Assembly: GCF_009379765.1 (NCBI RefSeq)
Contig: NZ_WHTD01000062.1
Coordinates: forward strand, 1 to 41,964
Source: Actinophytocola sp.
GTDB lineage: Bacteria > Actinomycetota > Actinomycetes > Mycobacteriales > Pseudonocardiaceae
Direction: 5' to 3'
DNA: 41,964 nt
This document shows, piece by piece, positions 19,368 to 26,065 of the stretch. The notes below the pieces were generated by a model, which ran no database searches, had not been told where the DNA came from, and worked only from the letters and a program-made list of their open reading frames with translations. A program made the translations under genes and the position numbers. How positions within the stretch are numbered: position 1 is the stretch's first letter; every line of letters begins with the position of its first letter.

Positions 19368-19960
19368 TGCTCATCAACAGTGACTTCGACGTGCAAGCGC
19401 CGGTGGACCAGGTCTGGCGCTACCTGCTCGACGTGCCGCGAATGGCGCCGAACCTGCCGGGCACCGAGCTCACCGAGGTGATCGACGAGGACAACTACAA
19501 GGGCCGGGTCACCATCAGGATGGGCCCGGTGTCCATGCGCTTCGCCGGCGACGTGGAGATCGTCGAACGCGACGAGGCCAACCACCGCGCCGTGATCAAC
19601 GCGGCCGGCGCGGACGAGCGCGGCCGGGGCCAGGCCGCGCTGGTGCTCACCGCGACGCTGGTGCGGGAGGGCGGCGGCACCAGGGTCAAGGTGGCACAGG
19701 ACCTGCAGATCTCCGGCGCGGCCGCGCAGTACGGCCGCGGCATGATCAGCGATGTCACCAACGTCCTGGTGCAGCAGTTCTCCAGGAACGCGGCCGAGGA
19801 CATCCCCAGGTGGGTTCGCGGCGAGGAACGCCAGGCGGGCCCGGCGACGTCGGCCAGCGGCCTCGCGATCGGCATCACCGCCGCGCTGACCGCGCTCAAG
19901 CGGGTGTTCTGGCGGTTCTTCGGGTCCAACGCGCGGCGCCGCGCGGCGATGGGAGGCTGA
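19367..19960 (+). CDS. coxG: CoxG, SRPBCC-domain CO dehydrogenase partner
   Basis: A 197-residue protein starting with ATG at 19367, overlapping the coxL stop. Residues 1-145 form a CoxG-type SRPBCC domain (DFDVQAPVDQVWRYLLDVPRMAPNLPG, then ISDVTNVLVQQFSRN). After a flexible Ala/Ser linker, a C-terminal hydrophobic helix, GLAIGITAALTALKRVFWRFF, anchors it to the membrane. CoxG is known to recruit CO dehydrogenase to the membrane, and in mycobacteria it has been reported to handle menaquinone. Its presence only in cluster B suggests that the cluster B enzyme, or both, use it. Confidence 0.92.
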
Positions 19961-20003
19961 CATGACCGCAATGGACAAGCCGCGTGTCTGCCAACCGCAC
20001 CTA

Positions 20004-20101
20004 AGGGGAACGGGACGCAACCCAGCCACAAGTACGTGCCGAACCGGACGACATCAGCACGAGGCGACCACAAGGGTCAATTCCGGAGAGGCGGAACAGT
20101 G
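20004..20101 (+). repeat. ~99-bp repeat, copy 2, downstream of coxG
   Basis: Same orientation and block structure as copy 1: a 24-bp identical block at 20014-20037 and the GAGGCGGAACAG block ending just before the ATG at 20102. Here GGAGAGG within the repeat serves as the ribosome site of the next gene. The copies bracket coxM-S-L-G of cluster B, 4.7 kb apart. Confidence 0.75.
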
Positions 20102-20359
20102 ATGGCACTGTGGTGGATCGGCGCGCTCGTCCTGCTGCTCGTGGTGCTGCCGGTGGTGATCGCGCTGCTGAACCGGATCCTCGCCGCGGTGGAACGGATC
20201 CGGGACGCGGCCGACGAGATCCTCGTCGACGGGGTCGCGCTGAACGACGGCCTCGAGCCGGTACCGGGTCTGCTGGCCACGACCGACGAGACGATCAAGG
20301 AAGTCCAGGTCGGCGCGGTGCGGTACGCCGGCAGCGTGCAGAAGCTCTTGGAGGGGTAA
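20102..20359 (+). CDS. small single-pass membrane protein 1 of 5
   Basis: An 85-residue protein starting with ATG at 20102 (GGAGAGG upstream). An N-terminal membrane helix (residues 3-24, WWIGALVLLLVVLPVVIALL) is followed by a cytosolic amphipathic region, NRILAAVERIRDAADEILVDG, and a C-terminal helix. It overlaps the next gene (TAATG). It starts a run of five such genes directly after coxG, so a role in anchoring or electron transfer for CO dehydrogenase is inferred from position only. No family was recognised. Confidence 0.78.
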   Translation: MALWWIGALVLLLVVLPVVIALLNRILAAVERIRDAADEILVDGVALNDGLEPVPGLLATTDETIKEVQVGAVRYAGSVQKLLEG

Positions 20360-20586
20360 TGCCTGTCGTCGCTTGGGTCACGCTCGTGGCCGCCACGCTG
20401 GTCATCGCGTTGACGGCGGTCGCCCTGCTCCGCGTGATCGTCCACTTGAAACACGTGACCGGCACGCTCGACACGCTCATCGGCGGCGTCGAGTCGATCG
20501 CCGATCGCACCGGCACCGTGCCGGCGCGGCTCATCTCGGTGAACGCCACGCTCAAGCCGGTGCGCGACTGGACCGAGACGGTCTGA
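20359..20586 (+). CDS. small single-pass membrane protein 2 of 5
   Basis: A 75-residue protein starting with ATG at 20359, overlapping the previous stop by one base; GGAGGGG provides the ribosome site. Residues 4-28 are the membrane helix. The rest is an amphipathic segment VIVHLKHVTGTLDTLIGGVESIADRTG, ending KPVRDWTETV. Organisation is as in its neighbours: short N-terminus, one TM helix, coiled-coil-like tail. Function is unknown. Confidence 0.75.
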   Translation: MPVVAWVTLVAATLVIALTAVALLRVIVHLKHVTGTLDTLIGGVESIADRTGTVPARLISVNATLKPVRDWTETV

Positions 20587-20600
20587 GGGAGGTTCGTCCG

Positions 20601-20855
20601 ATGCCTGACGCCGACCTCACCGGTTGGACCGTCGGTCTGATCATCGGCCTGGTGGTCGTGGTCGCCGTGGTGGCGCTGGTGACCCCGATCATCGTGCTGG
20701 CGTACCGGATCGGGAAGCAGGCGCCGCGGATCGACGCGGCGCTGCGGCGAGCGGAGACCAACACCGCGCCGCTGGCCGCGCTGACCACGACCATCGACCA
20801 CGCGGAGACCATCGTCGCCGGGCTCGAGCGCGGCCGGCACAGGTTGGGAGGCTGA
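20601..20855 (+). CDS. small single-pass membrane protein 3 of 5
   Basis: An 84-residue protein starting with ATG at 20601 after GAGGGAGG. The sequence around the TM helix, GWTVGLIIGLVVVVAVVAL, is clearly similar to protein 4 (YWTVILVLGLVVIVAVVAL), so the two are paralogues. The tail, RIDAALRRAETNTAPLAALT, aligns with the VRDTLEAVTENTRHAALI of protein 4. It ends one base before the next ATG. Confidence 0.78.
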   Translation: MPDADLTGWTVGLIIGLVVVVAVVALVTPIIVLAYRIGKQAPRIDAALRRAETNTAPLAALTTTIDHAETIVAGLERGRHRLGG

Positions 20856-20856
20856 C

Positions 20857-21168
20857 ATGGCGGACAACGAGATCACCTACTGGACGGTGATCCTGGTGCT
20901 GGGCCTCGTGGTGATCGTGGCCGTGGTCGCGCTGCTCAGCCTGCTCGTGTACTACGTGAAGCTGGTCGACAAGCGCGTGGCGAACGTCCGCGACACCCTC
21001 GAGGCGGTCACCGAGAACACCCGACACGCGGCACTGATCCCCCAGACGGCGGTGCGGGTCGACGCGGTGCTCGCGGAAGGCTTGCAGCACCACCTGTTCC
21101 TGGGTCGGGCCGCGCTGGCCACCGCTCCGTCCACCGCTGCGTCCACCGCTGCCGGGGAGCCTTCATGA
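20857..21168 (+). CDS. small single-pass membrane protein 4 of 5
   Basis: A 103-residue paralogue of protein 3, starting with ATG at 20857 (GGGAGG upstream). TM helix at about residues 7-31, then a cytosolic helical region VDKRVANVRDTLEAVTENT and an Ala/Ser/Thr-rich C-terminal end. It overlaps the next start by 4 nt (ATGA). The tandem paralogy implies a hetero-oligomeric membrane assembly. Confidence 0.78.
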   Translation: MADNEITYWTVILVLGLVVIVAVVALLSLLVYYVKLVDKRVANVRDTLEAVTENTRHAALIPQTAVRVDAVLAEGLQHHLFLGRAALATAPSTAASTAAGEPS

Positions 21169-21527
21169 GTACGACGACGCTGGTGGTGCTGACGGTCGTG
21201 GAGATCGTCGTCCTCATCGCCGGGCTGGCGTTCTTCCTGTTCTGGATCGGCACGCTGCTGACCCGGATCGCGGCGAGCCTGGAGAGGTGCTCGGAGCACG
21301 TCAAGACGGTGAACCAACACGCGGCCGACATCGTGCCCGGGGTCGAGCACATCAACCGGACGGGCAAGGTGGTGGCCTCCGCACTGCCGTTGCTGTACGG
21401 CTTCGCGGAACGGATCGTGTCGAACGTGACCCCGGCGGCCGCGCCGGAGGCCTCCCGGGTCGCCCGGCCGGTGTCGGGCACCCGCCGGTCCAGGCTGCAC
21501 GAGACGGTCGGCTTCAAGTCCGGATGA
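21165..21527 (+). CDS. small single-pass membrane protein 5 of 5
   Basis: The longest of the series at 120 residues, starting with ATG at 21165. TM helix at about residues 6-31 (VVLTVVEIVVLIAGLAFFLF), then a helical stretch ITRIAASLERCSEHVKTVNQ-like in character (as read: LLTRIAASLERCSEHVKTVN) and a basic C-terminus. It overlaps the GIY-YIG-like gene by 4 nt (ATGA). Unlike a typical DUF948 protein it has no long coiled coil. Function is inferred only from the operon. Confidence 0.76.
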   Translation: MSTTTLVVLTVVEIVVLIAGLAFFLFWIGTLLTRIAASLERCSEHVKTVNQHAADIVPGVEHINRTGKVVASALPLLYGFAERIVSNVTPAAAPEASRVARPVSGTRRSRLHETVGFKSG

Positions 21528-21955
21528 TCCGGCTGGGTTCCCTGGCGGGATACCTCTTCGAGGGCCCGCGGCTGCTCGGCGGTTGGACGCCGCCGAGCAG
21601 CGCCGCGGTGTACGTGATCCTGTACCGCCCCGACGCCGAGTCGCGGCCCGACCGGTACGCCGTGTCCTATGTGGACCACAGCGACGACCTGTCCGGCGAG
21701 CGCTTCCCGTTCCAGCACGGTCGCGCCGGCTGCTGGGTGAAACGCGCGGGCTCGAAGTGGAAGGTGCACATCGCGACGTTCGAGGTCCCCGGCGGCACGA
21801 GGGCGCACAGGGAGCAGATCGCCCGGGAGCTGATCGCGATCTACAAACCGAGCTGCAACCCCCAGCAGTACGACAAGGCATGGCGCGACCACTGGATCGG
21901 CGAGTACAAGACCCGCACCACGAACCCCCTGACCACCCCCAAAGACCCCACCTGA
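21524..21955 (+). CDS. GIY-YIG-like domain protein
   Basis: A 143-residue soluble protein starting with ATG at 21524 (ATGA overlap). It has a degenerate GIY-YIG layout: AAVYVILYRP (GIY strand), RYAVSYVDHSDDL (YIG strand, Gly replaced by Asp), then HIATFEVPGG and a helix HREQIARELIAIYKPSCN that resembles the catalytic-Glu helix and 'P..N' end of the fold. The loss of the YIG glycine makes nuclease activity doubtful. It is the last gene of the coxB operon, an unexpected association. It is 9 nt from the convergent gene on the other strand. Confidence 0.6.
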   Translation: MIRLGSLAGYLFEGPRLLGGWTPPSSAAVYVILYRPDAESRPDRYAVSYVDHSDDLSGERFPFQHGRAGCWVKRAGSKWKVHIATFEVPGGTRAHREQIARELIAIYKPSCNPQQYDKAWRDHWIGEYKTRTTNPLTTPKDPT

Positions 21956-21964
21956 CCCGCGGGG

Positions 21965-22249
21965 TTAGTCGGGCATCAGGTCGTCGTGCTCGTTCGTGGT
22001 TTCCACGCGGGTTATCGGCCACTCGGGGAGGTCGGCCTTGCGGGCTGCCGCCTCGAACTCGGCCTTCGCCTTGTCGACGGCCTCGTCGCGGGTGTCGGCC
22101 TCCACCACCAGCCGCGCGCCGTAGCGCGGGGTGCCGATGCCCGTCGCTATGCCGCCGCTGCCGGCCACCGCGTCGGCCAGCTCCAGGATCTCGTCGTGGG
22201 TCAGGACGCGGTCGCCCTCGGCCTCCAGTCCTACGCTCCAGCGGGTCAT
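21965..22249 (-). CDS. small conserved actinobacterial-type protein, unknown
   Basis: A 94-residue acidic protein. The ATG at 22249 is preferred over the GTG six bases upstream because GAGAGG lies 7 nt before it. It reads TRWSVGLEAEGDRVLTHDEILELADAV, a region GIATGIGTPRYGARLVVEADTRDEAVDKA and an acidic end, suggesting an alpha/beta fold of ferredoxin-like type (strand-helix-strand, strand-helix). It follows coxE after 24 nt on the same strand, so it is the last gene of the coxDE operon. No function is known to me. Confidence 0.75.
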   Translation of the reverse strand: MTRWSVGLEAEGDRVLTHDEILELADAVAGSGGIATGIGTPRYGARLVVEADTRDEAVDKAKAEFEAAARKADLPEWPITRVETTNEHDDLMPD

Positions 22250-22273
22250 CGGCACGCCTCTCGGGACAGCCTC

Positions 22274-23380
22274 TCAGGACAGGGTGGGCAACAACGCGGC
22301 GAAGTCCTCGAGGCTCGCCAGGTCGTGGCCGGTCAGCAGCTCGTCGATGTACGGCTCGGCCACTATCATGCCCAGCGACGGCGCGGCCGAGCCGGCGTGC
22401 GGGTTGAGCCACACGATCTTGTGGCACAGCCGGGACAGCCGCGCCATCGACGTGGCCAAGAGCTCCGGGTCACCCCGGTCGAGGCCGTCCGAGCAGATCA
22501 CCACGATCCCGCCCCGGCACACGCCCCGGCGGGCCCAGCCGCGGACGAACGCGTCCAGCGACGCCCCGATCCGCGTCCCGCCCTCCCAGTCCACGACGAC
22601 GTCGGCCGCCTCGCGCAACGCCTCGTCCGGCGACCGCGAGCGAAGGGCGCGGGTGACGCATGTCAGCCGCGTGCCGAAGCAGAACACCTCAACGCGCCGG
22701 GCCGCCCGCCGGGCGGTGTGCGCGAACTGAAGCAGCGCCCGCGAGTAGTCCGCCATCGAGCCGGAGACGTCCAGGATCAGCACCAAGGGCCTGGGCCGGA
22801 GCTTGCGCCGGCGCCAGTACAACGAGACCAGCTCGCCGTGCGTGCGCAGCGACCGGCGCACGGTCCGCCGCAGGTCCGGGGCGCGACCCGACGATGCGGC
22901 GCGGGTGCGGCGGGTACGCCTGCGCGGCGGCGTGAGCCGGAGCCGGGCCATGATCCGGCGCAGCAGCGCCAGCTCCTCGTCGGTGCACCCGGCGAACGAG
23001 CGGTGCCGCATGACGTCCACAGTGGACGCCATCAGTCCCAGCCGGGCCTCCTCGGTCTCCGTGCTGCCCGGCTCGGTCGCCGGCACCACGAACGCCGACT
23101 CCGCCACCGCGCCCGCCGGCGTCGCCTTCAGCTCCAGCAGGTCGTCGGCGGGCGCCGAGGCGCCGAGGAAGAACCGCCGGAACACCTCGTCGTACACCGC
23201 GATGTCGTCGTGCCTGCGGACCAGCGTGGTCCGCCCACCCCAGTACAGGTCCACCAGATCCGTGGGGTCCAACGGCGCCATCGCACCGCAGAACGTCAGC
23301 ACGTCGCCGGTCCCCACCGCCACCCCCGACGAACGCAACGCCCGCCCGAAGTCCACCAGCAGGCGCACGAACTCAGCCAT
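22274..23380 (-). CDS. coxE: CoxE, VWA-domain CO dehydrogenase maturation protein
   Basis: A 368-residue protein starting with ATG at 23380, overlapping the coxD end by 8 nt. The N-terminal CoxE region (1-180) contains GVAVGTGDVLTF and VYDEVFRRFF. The C-terminal VWA domain has the MIDAS motif DVSGS (204-208), a Thr in GGTRIG and Asp in CSDGLDRGD. In the CO dehydrogenase system CoxD and CoxE act together as a MoxR-VWA chaperone pair needed to assemble the CuSMo active site in Oligotropha. A long Arg-rich linker (150-180) precedes the VWA domain. Confidence 0.92.
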   Translation of the reverse strand: MAEFVRLLVDFGRALRSSGVAVGTGDVLTFCGAMAPLDPTDLVDLYWGGRTTLVRRHDDIAVYDEVFRRFFLGASAPADDLLELKATPAGAVAESAFVVPATEPGSTETEEARLGLMASTVDVMRHRSFAGCTDEELALLRRIMARLRLTPPRRRTRRTRAASSGRAPDLRRTVRRSLRTHGELVSLYWRRRKLRPRPLVLILDVSGSMADYSRALLQFAHTARRAARRVEVFCFGTRLTCVTRALRSRSPDEALREAADVVVDWEGGTRIGASLDAFVRGWARRGVCRGGIVVICSDGLDRGDPELLATSMARLSRLCHKIVWLNPHAGSAAPSLGMIVAEPYIDELLTGHDLASLEDFAALLPTLS

Positions 23381-24245
23381 CGGGGACGATCTCCCCCAAC
23401 GACTCCCGCACCAGCGCCAGGTCGTCCCGCTCCTTGACCACCGCGCCGAGCGTGTCCGACGCCACCGCCGGCGACAGGACCGTCTCGCCCAGGAAGTCCA
23501 GGGTCCGCGCCCAGTCGATGGTCTCCGCCACCCCTGGCGGCTTCGCCAGGTCGAGCTCGCGCAGCCGGGTGACCGCCGCGACCACCTTGCGCGCCAACGT
23601 CTCCGACACCGACGGCGCCCGCAGCAGCACGATCTCCACCTCGCGCTCGGCCGGCGGGTAGTCGATCCAGTGGTACATGCAGCGCCGCTTCAACGCGTCG
23701 TGCAGCTCGCGGGTCCGGTTCGACGTGAGGACCACCAGCGGCGGCGACGCCGCGGCGACCGTGCCGATCTCCGGGATGCTGATCTGGAAGTCCGACAGCA
23801 CCTCCAGCAGGAACGCCTCGAACTCGTCGTCGGCCCGGTCGACCTCGTCGATCAGCAGCACCGCCCGGTCACCCGCGCGCACCGCCGACAGCAGCGGCCG
23901 CTCCAGCAGGAACTCCGGCCCGAACAGCTCCGAGACCTCGGTGGCACCGGGCGCGGACAGCGCCCGGATGTGCAGGAGCTGCCGCGCGTAGTCCCACTCG
24001 TACAGCGCCTGGCTGGTGTCGATCCCCTCATAGCACTGCAGCCGGATCAGGTCGCGGTTCAGCACCGCGGCGAGCACCTTGGCGATCTCGGTCTTGCCGA
24101 CCCCGACCTCGCCCTCCAGCAGCAACGGCCTGCGCAACGACAACGCCACGTACACCGCCGTCGCGAGCCCACGGTCGGCCAGGTAGGAACCACCCCGCAG
24201 GACCTCGGTCAGCTCGGCGACGGACCCGAGCCCGGGGGACGTCAC
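23373..24245 (-). CDS. coxD: CoxD, MoxR-family AAA+ ATPase
   Basis: A 290-residue MoxR ATPase with a GTG start at 24245 that overlaps the preceding stop (GTGA). Walker A is GEVGVGKT (45-52), Walker B LLIDEVD (Asp133, Glu134), and sensor 1 lies in VVLTSNRTRELHDALKRRC with the arginine finger nearby. MoxR proteins remodel or load metal centres with a VWA partner, here CoxE. In CO dehydrogenase systems CoxD is required for building the sulfur-copper part of the active site. One coxD-coxE pair serves two coxMSL clusters in this window. Confidence 0.94.
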   Translation of the reverse strand: MTSPGLGSVAELTEVLRGGSYLADRGLATAVYVALSLRRPLLLEGEVGVGKTEIAKVLAAVLNRDLIRLQCYEGIDTSQALYEWDYARQLLHIRALSAPGATEVSELFGPEFLLERPLLSAVRAGDRAVLLIDEVDRADDEFEAFLLEVLSDFQISIPEIGTVAAASPPLVVLTSNRTRELHDALKRRCMYHWIDYPPAEREVEIVLLRAPSVSETLARKVVAAVTRLRELDLAKPPGVAETIDWARTLDFLGETVLSPAVASDTLGAVVKERDDLALVRESLGEIVPDG

Positions 24246-24511
24246 GAGCGAGGCGCGTCGCGCGAGGAGAGCAGGTCACGCATGCTCTGCCTGTCCGACC
24301 GCAGCTTGCCCTCGCGCTCGAGCTTCGACCGCCATGCCGCCCGCAGGTCGTCGTCCACCGGCTCGGCGTCCCCGCCGAAGCCGGCGCCGAATCCCACGTG
24401 CTTCATCGCCTTGCAGGTCTTGCCGTGACCGAGCGTGGCATCGAGATCGGCGGCGGACTGCTCCCGCGCGCGCCAGATGTCGTGCAAAACGGACAGAGCC
24501 TCGTCGCTCAT
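24242..24511 (-). CDS. small protein leading the coxDE operon, unknown
   Basis: An 89-residue charged protein. The ATG at 24511 is selected because GGAGG lies 8 nt upstream. The N-terminal helix, DEALSVLHDIWRAREQSAADLD, is followed by HGKTCKAMKHVGFGAGFGGD and a C-terminal basic helix ending LLSSRDAPRS. The single Cys sits in the middle. It overlaps coxD by 4 nt and is the first gene after dyad site 3. No family is recognised; a co-factor for CoxD is plausible by position only. Confidence 0.72.
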   Translation of the reverse strand: MSDEALSVLHDIWRAREQSAADLDATLGHGKTCKAMKHVGFGAGFGGDAEPVDDDLRAAWRSKLEREGKLRSDRQSMRDLLSSRDAPRS

Positions 24512-24571
24512 CACGACCACCTCCTGACCCCGTCCACGCTACGCGGACCGTGACCAGGGCGAACCTCTCCG

Positions 24572-24587
24572 TTAAGCGATCACTTAA
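24572..24587. promoter_or_regulatory. cox dyad site 3 (TTAAG-N6-CTTAA)
   Basis: TTAAG (24572-24576), six bases, CTTAA (24583-24587): a perfect 5-bp inverted repeat about 60 bp upstream of the coxDE operon start on the minus strand. Spacing and sequence match site 1 closely. The stretch 24512-24714 otherwise holds the GH16 control elements. Confidence 0.6.
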
Positions 24588-24646
24588 ACCCGGCGACCGG
24601 AACCGGGTCCGGAACCGGTTTCGAAAGTTATCGCCCAACTCTTGTC

Positions 24647-24666
24647 GCCATGGTCTAGACCATGGC
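24647..24666. promoter_or_regulatory. DasR-responsive element (dre)-like palindrome
   Basis: A perfect 20-bp palindrome centred on TGGTCTAGACCA, the core of the DasR operator known from Streptomyces chitin and GlcNAc genes. It lies 49 bp upstream of the GH16 start, where DasR sites repress until GlcN-6-P appears. Confidence 0.8.
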
Positions 24667-24670
24667 ATTC

Positions 24671-24691
24671 TTTGTTGCTAGGGACAACAAA
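24671..24691. promoter_or_regulatory. second operator-like inverted repeat before GH16
   Basis: Perfect 7-bp arms TTTGTTG (24671-24677) and CAACAAA (24685-24691) around a 7-bp spacer, immediately downstream of the DasR-type palindrome. It is AT-rich against the surrounding sequence and could bind a second sugar-responsive repressor. Confidence 0.5.
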
Positions 24692-24714
24692 CCTACTCGT
24701 CGGTGGAGACAATG

Positions 24715-25977
24715 ATGTCCACACACCCCTGCTCACGACGATTCAGATACACCGCCGTCCTGGCGGCGTTGGCCTCAGCCCTACTCAGCACCACGGTGGC
24801 GATGAGCACCCCTGCCGCCGGCGAACCCGCCCCGGCGGCCGCCCCCGATGTGGGGATCGCCGCCACGACGTTCGCGGACGAGTTCAACGCGCCTGCCGGC
24901 ACCCCGGTCGACGGTTCCAGGTGGAACATGGAGACCGGCGACAACGTCAACAACCACGAGCGGCAGTACTACACGAACAGCACCGGCAACGCCGTGCACG
25001 ACGGCCAGGGCAACCTGGTGATCACCGCCCGGCGGGAGAACCCCGGCAACTACAACTGCTGGTACGGCCGGTGCGAGTACACCTCGGCCCGGCTCAACAC
25101 CTCCGGCAAGTTCACCCAGACCTACGGTCATTTCGAGACCCGCCTCACGATGTCCCGCGGGCAAGGCATGTGGCCGGCGTTCTGGATGCTCGGCACCGGC
25201 GGCGGCTGGCCGGACGCGGGCGAGATCGACATCATGGAGAACGTCGGCTTCGAGCCCAACACGGTGCACGGCACGATCCACGGCCCCGGCTACTCGGGCG
25301 CGGGCGGCATCGGCGCCGGCTACTCGATCGGCAACCCGTTCGCCGACGGCTTCCACACGTTCGCGGTCGACTGGTCGCCCAACCGCATCGTCTGGTCGGT
25401 GGACGGGAACGTCTACCAGACAAGGACTCCCGCCGACCTGAACGGCAACCGGTGGGTGTTCGACCACGGGTTCTTCCTCATCCTCAACCTCGCCGTCGGC
25501 GGCTACTGGCCCGGTGACCCCAACGGCAGCACGCCGTTCCCGAACACGCTGACCGTCGACTACGTGCGGGTCACCAACGACAGCGATGGCGGCGGTGGTG
25601 GTGGCCGGATCACCGGCATCGGCGGCAAGTGCGTCGACGTCGCCGGCGCGAACACCGCCAACGGCACCCCGGTGCAGCTCTACGACTGCAACGGCACCGC
25701 GGCACAGCAGTGGTCGGTGAACGGCGACGGCTCCATCCGCGCGCTGGGCAAGTGCCTCGACGTCACCTCGGCGTCCACGGCGGACGGCGCGAAGATCCAG
25801 CTCTGGGACTGCAACGGGACGGGCGCCCAACGCTGGACGGTGACCGGGGCGAGGGACATCGTCAACATCGCCGCGAACAAGTGCCTCGACGCGACCGGCA
25901 ACAGCTCGGCCAACGGCACCCGGCTGCAGATCTGGACCTGCACCGGCGCCGCCAACCAGAAGTGGACGGTCGGCTGA
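24715..25977 (+). CDS. secreted GH16 endo-beta-1,3-glucanase with C-terminal CBM13
   Basis: A 420-residue secreted enzyme. The ATG at 24715 has the best spacing (6 nt) to GGAG; ATG 24712 and GTG 24703 are alternatives. Residues 1-36 are a Sec signal peptide with a basic start and Ala-rich core. The GH16 domain spans about 50-285 and contains GEIDIMENVG with nucleophile Glu170, Asp172 and acid/base Glu175, plus WPAFWML and FFLILNLAVGGYWPG, pointing to laminarinase activity. A Gly6 linker leads to a ricin-type beta-trefoil with repeated QxW (QQW, QRW, QKW) that binds glucan or galactan. First gene of a fungal-wall hydrolase set behind the DasR-type site. Confidence 0.94.
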   Translation: MSTHPCSRRFRYTAVLAALASALLSTTVAMSTPAAGEPAPAAAPDVGIAATTFADEFNAPAGTPVDGSRWNMETGDNVNNHERQYYTNSTGNAVHDGQGNLVITARRENPGNYNCWYGRCEYTSARLNTSGKFTQTYGHFETRLTMSRGQGMWPAFWMLGTGGGWPDAGEIDIMENVGFEPNTVHGTIHGPGYSGAGGIGAGYSIGNPFADGFHTFAVDWSPNRIVWSVDGNVYQTRTPADLNGNRWVFDHGFFLILNLAVGGYWPGDPNGSTPFPNTLTVDYVRVTNDSDGGGGGGRITGIGGKCVDVAGANTANGTPVQLYDCNGTAAQQWSVNGDGSIRALGKCLDVTSASTADGAKIQLWDCNGTGAQRWTVTGARDIVNIAANKCLDATGNSSANGTRLQIWTCTGAANQKWTVG

Positions 25978-25994
25978 GCCGACCAGAACACGGT

Positions 25995-26018
25995 GCCGCC
26001 CCCCGGGACGGGGGCGGC
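25995..26018 (+). terminator. GC-rich hairpin after the GH16 gene
   Basis: Arms GCCGCCCCC (25995-26003) and GGGGGCGGC (26010-26018) with a 6-nt loop, 18 nt after the stop codon. No T-tract follows, so it may attenuate or stabilise the mRNA rather than fully end transcription before GH30. Confidence 0.6.
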
Positions 26019-26065
26019 GCCGCACCACTCCCCACGACAACCCTGCATTCGTTGAGGAGCAACCG

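Noticed and set aside
19962..20102. A 46-codon ORF after coxG (MTAMDKPRVCQ...) overlapping the next start by TGATG
   Set aside because: Codon third positions are poor in G/C compared with neighbours (CTA, AGG, GGA, ACA, AGT), and most of it is the 99-bp repeat. Its good ribosome site could be a remnant of a lost gene.
21524..21955. Active GIY-YIG homing endonuclease
   Set aside because: The YIG glycine is replaced by Asp and the gene is embedded in a coupled operon rather than in an intron or mobile element.
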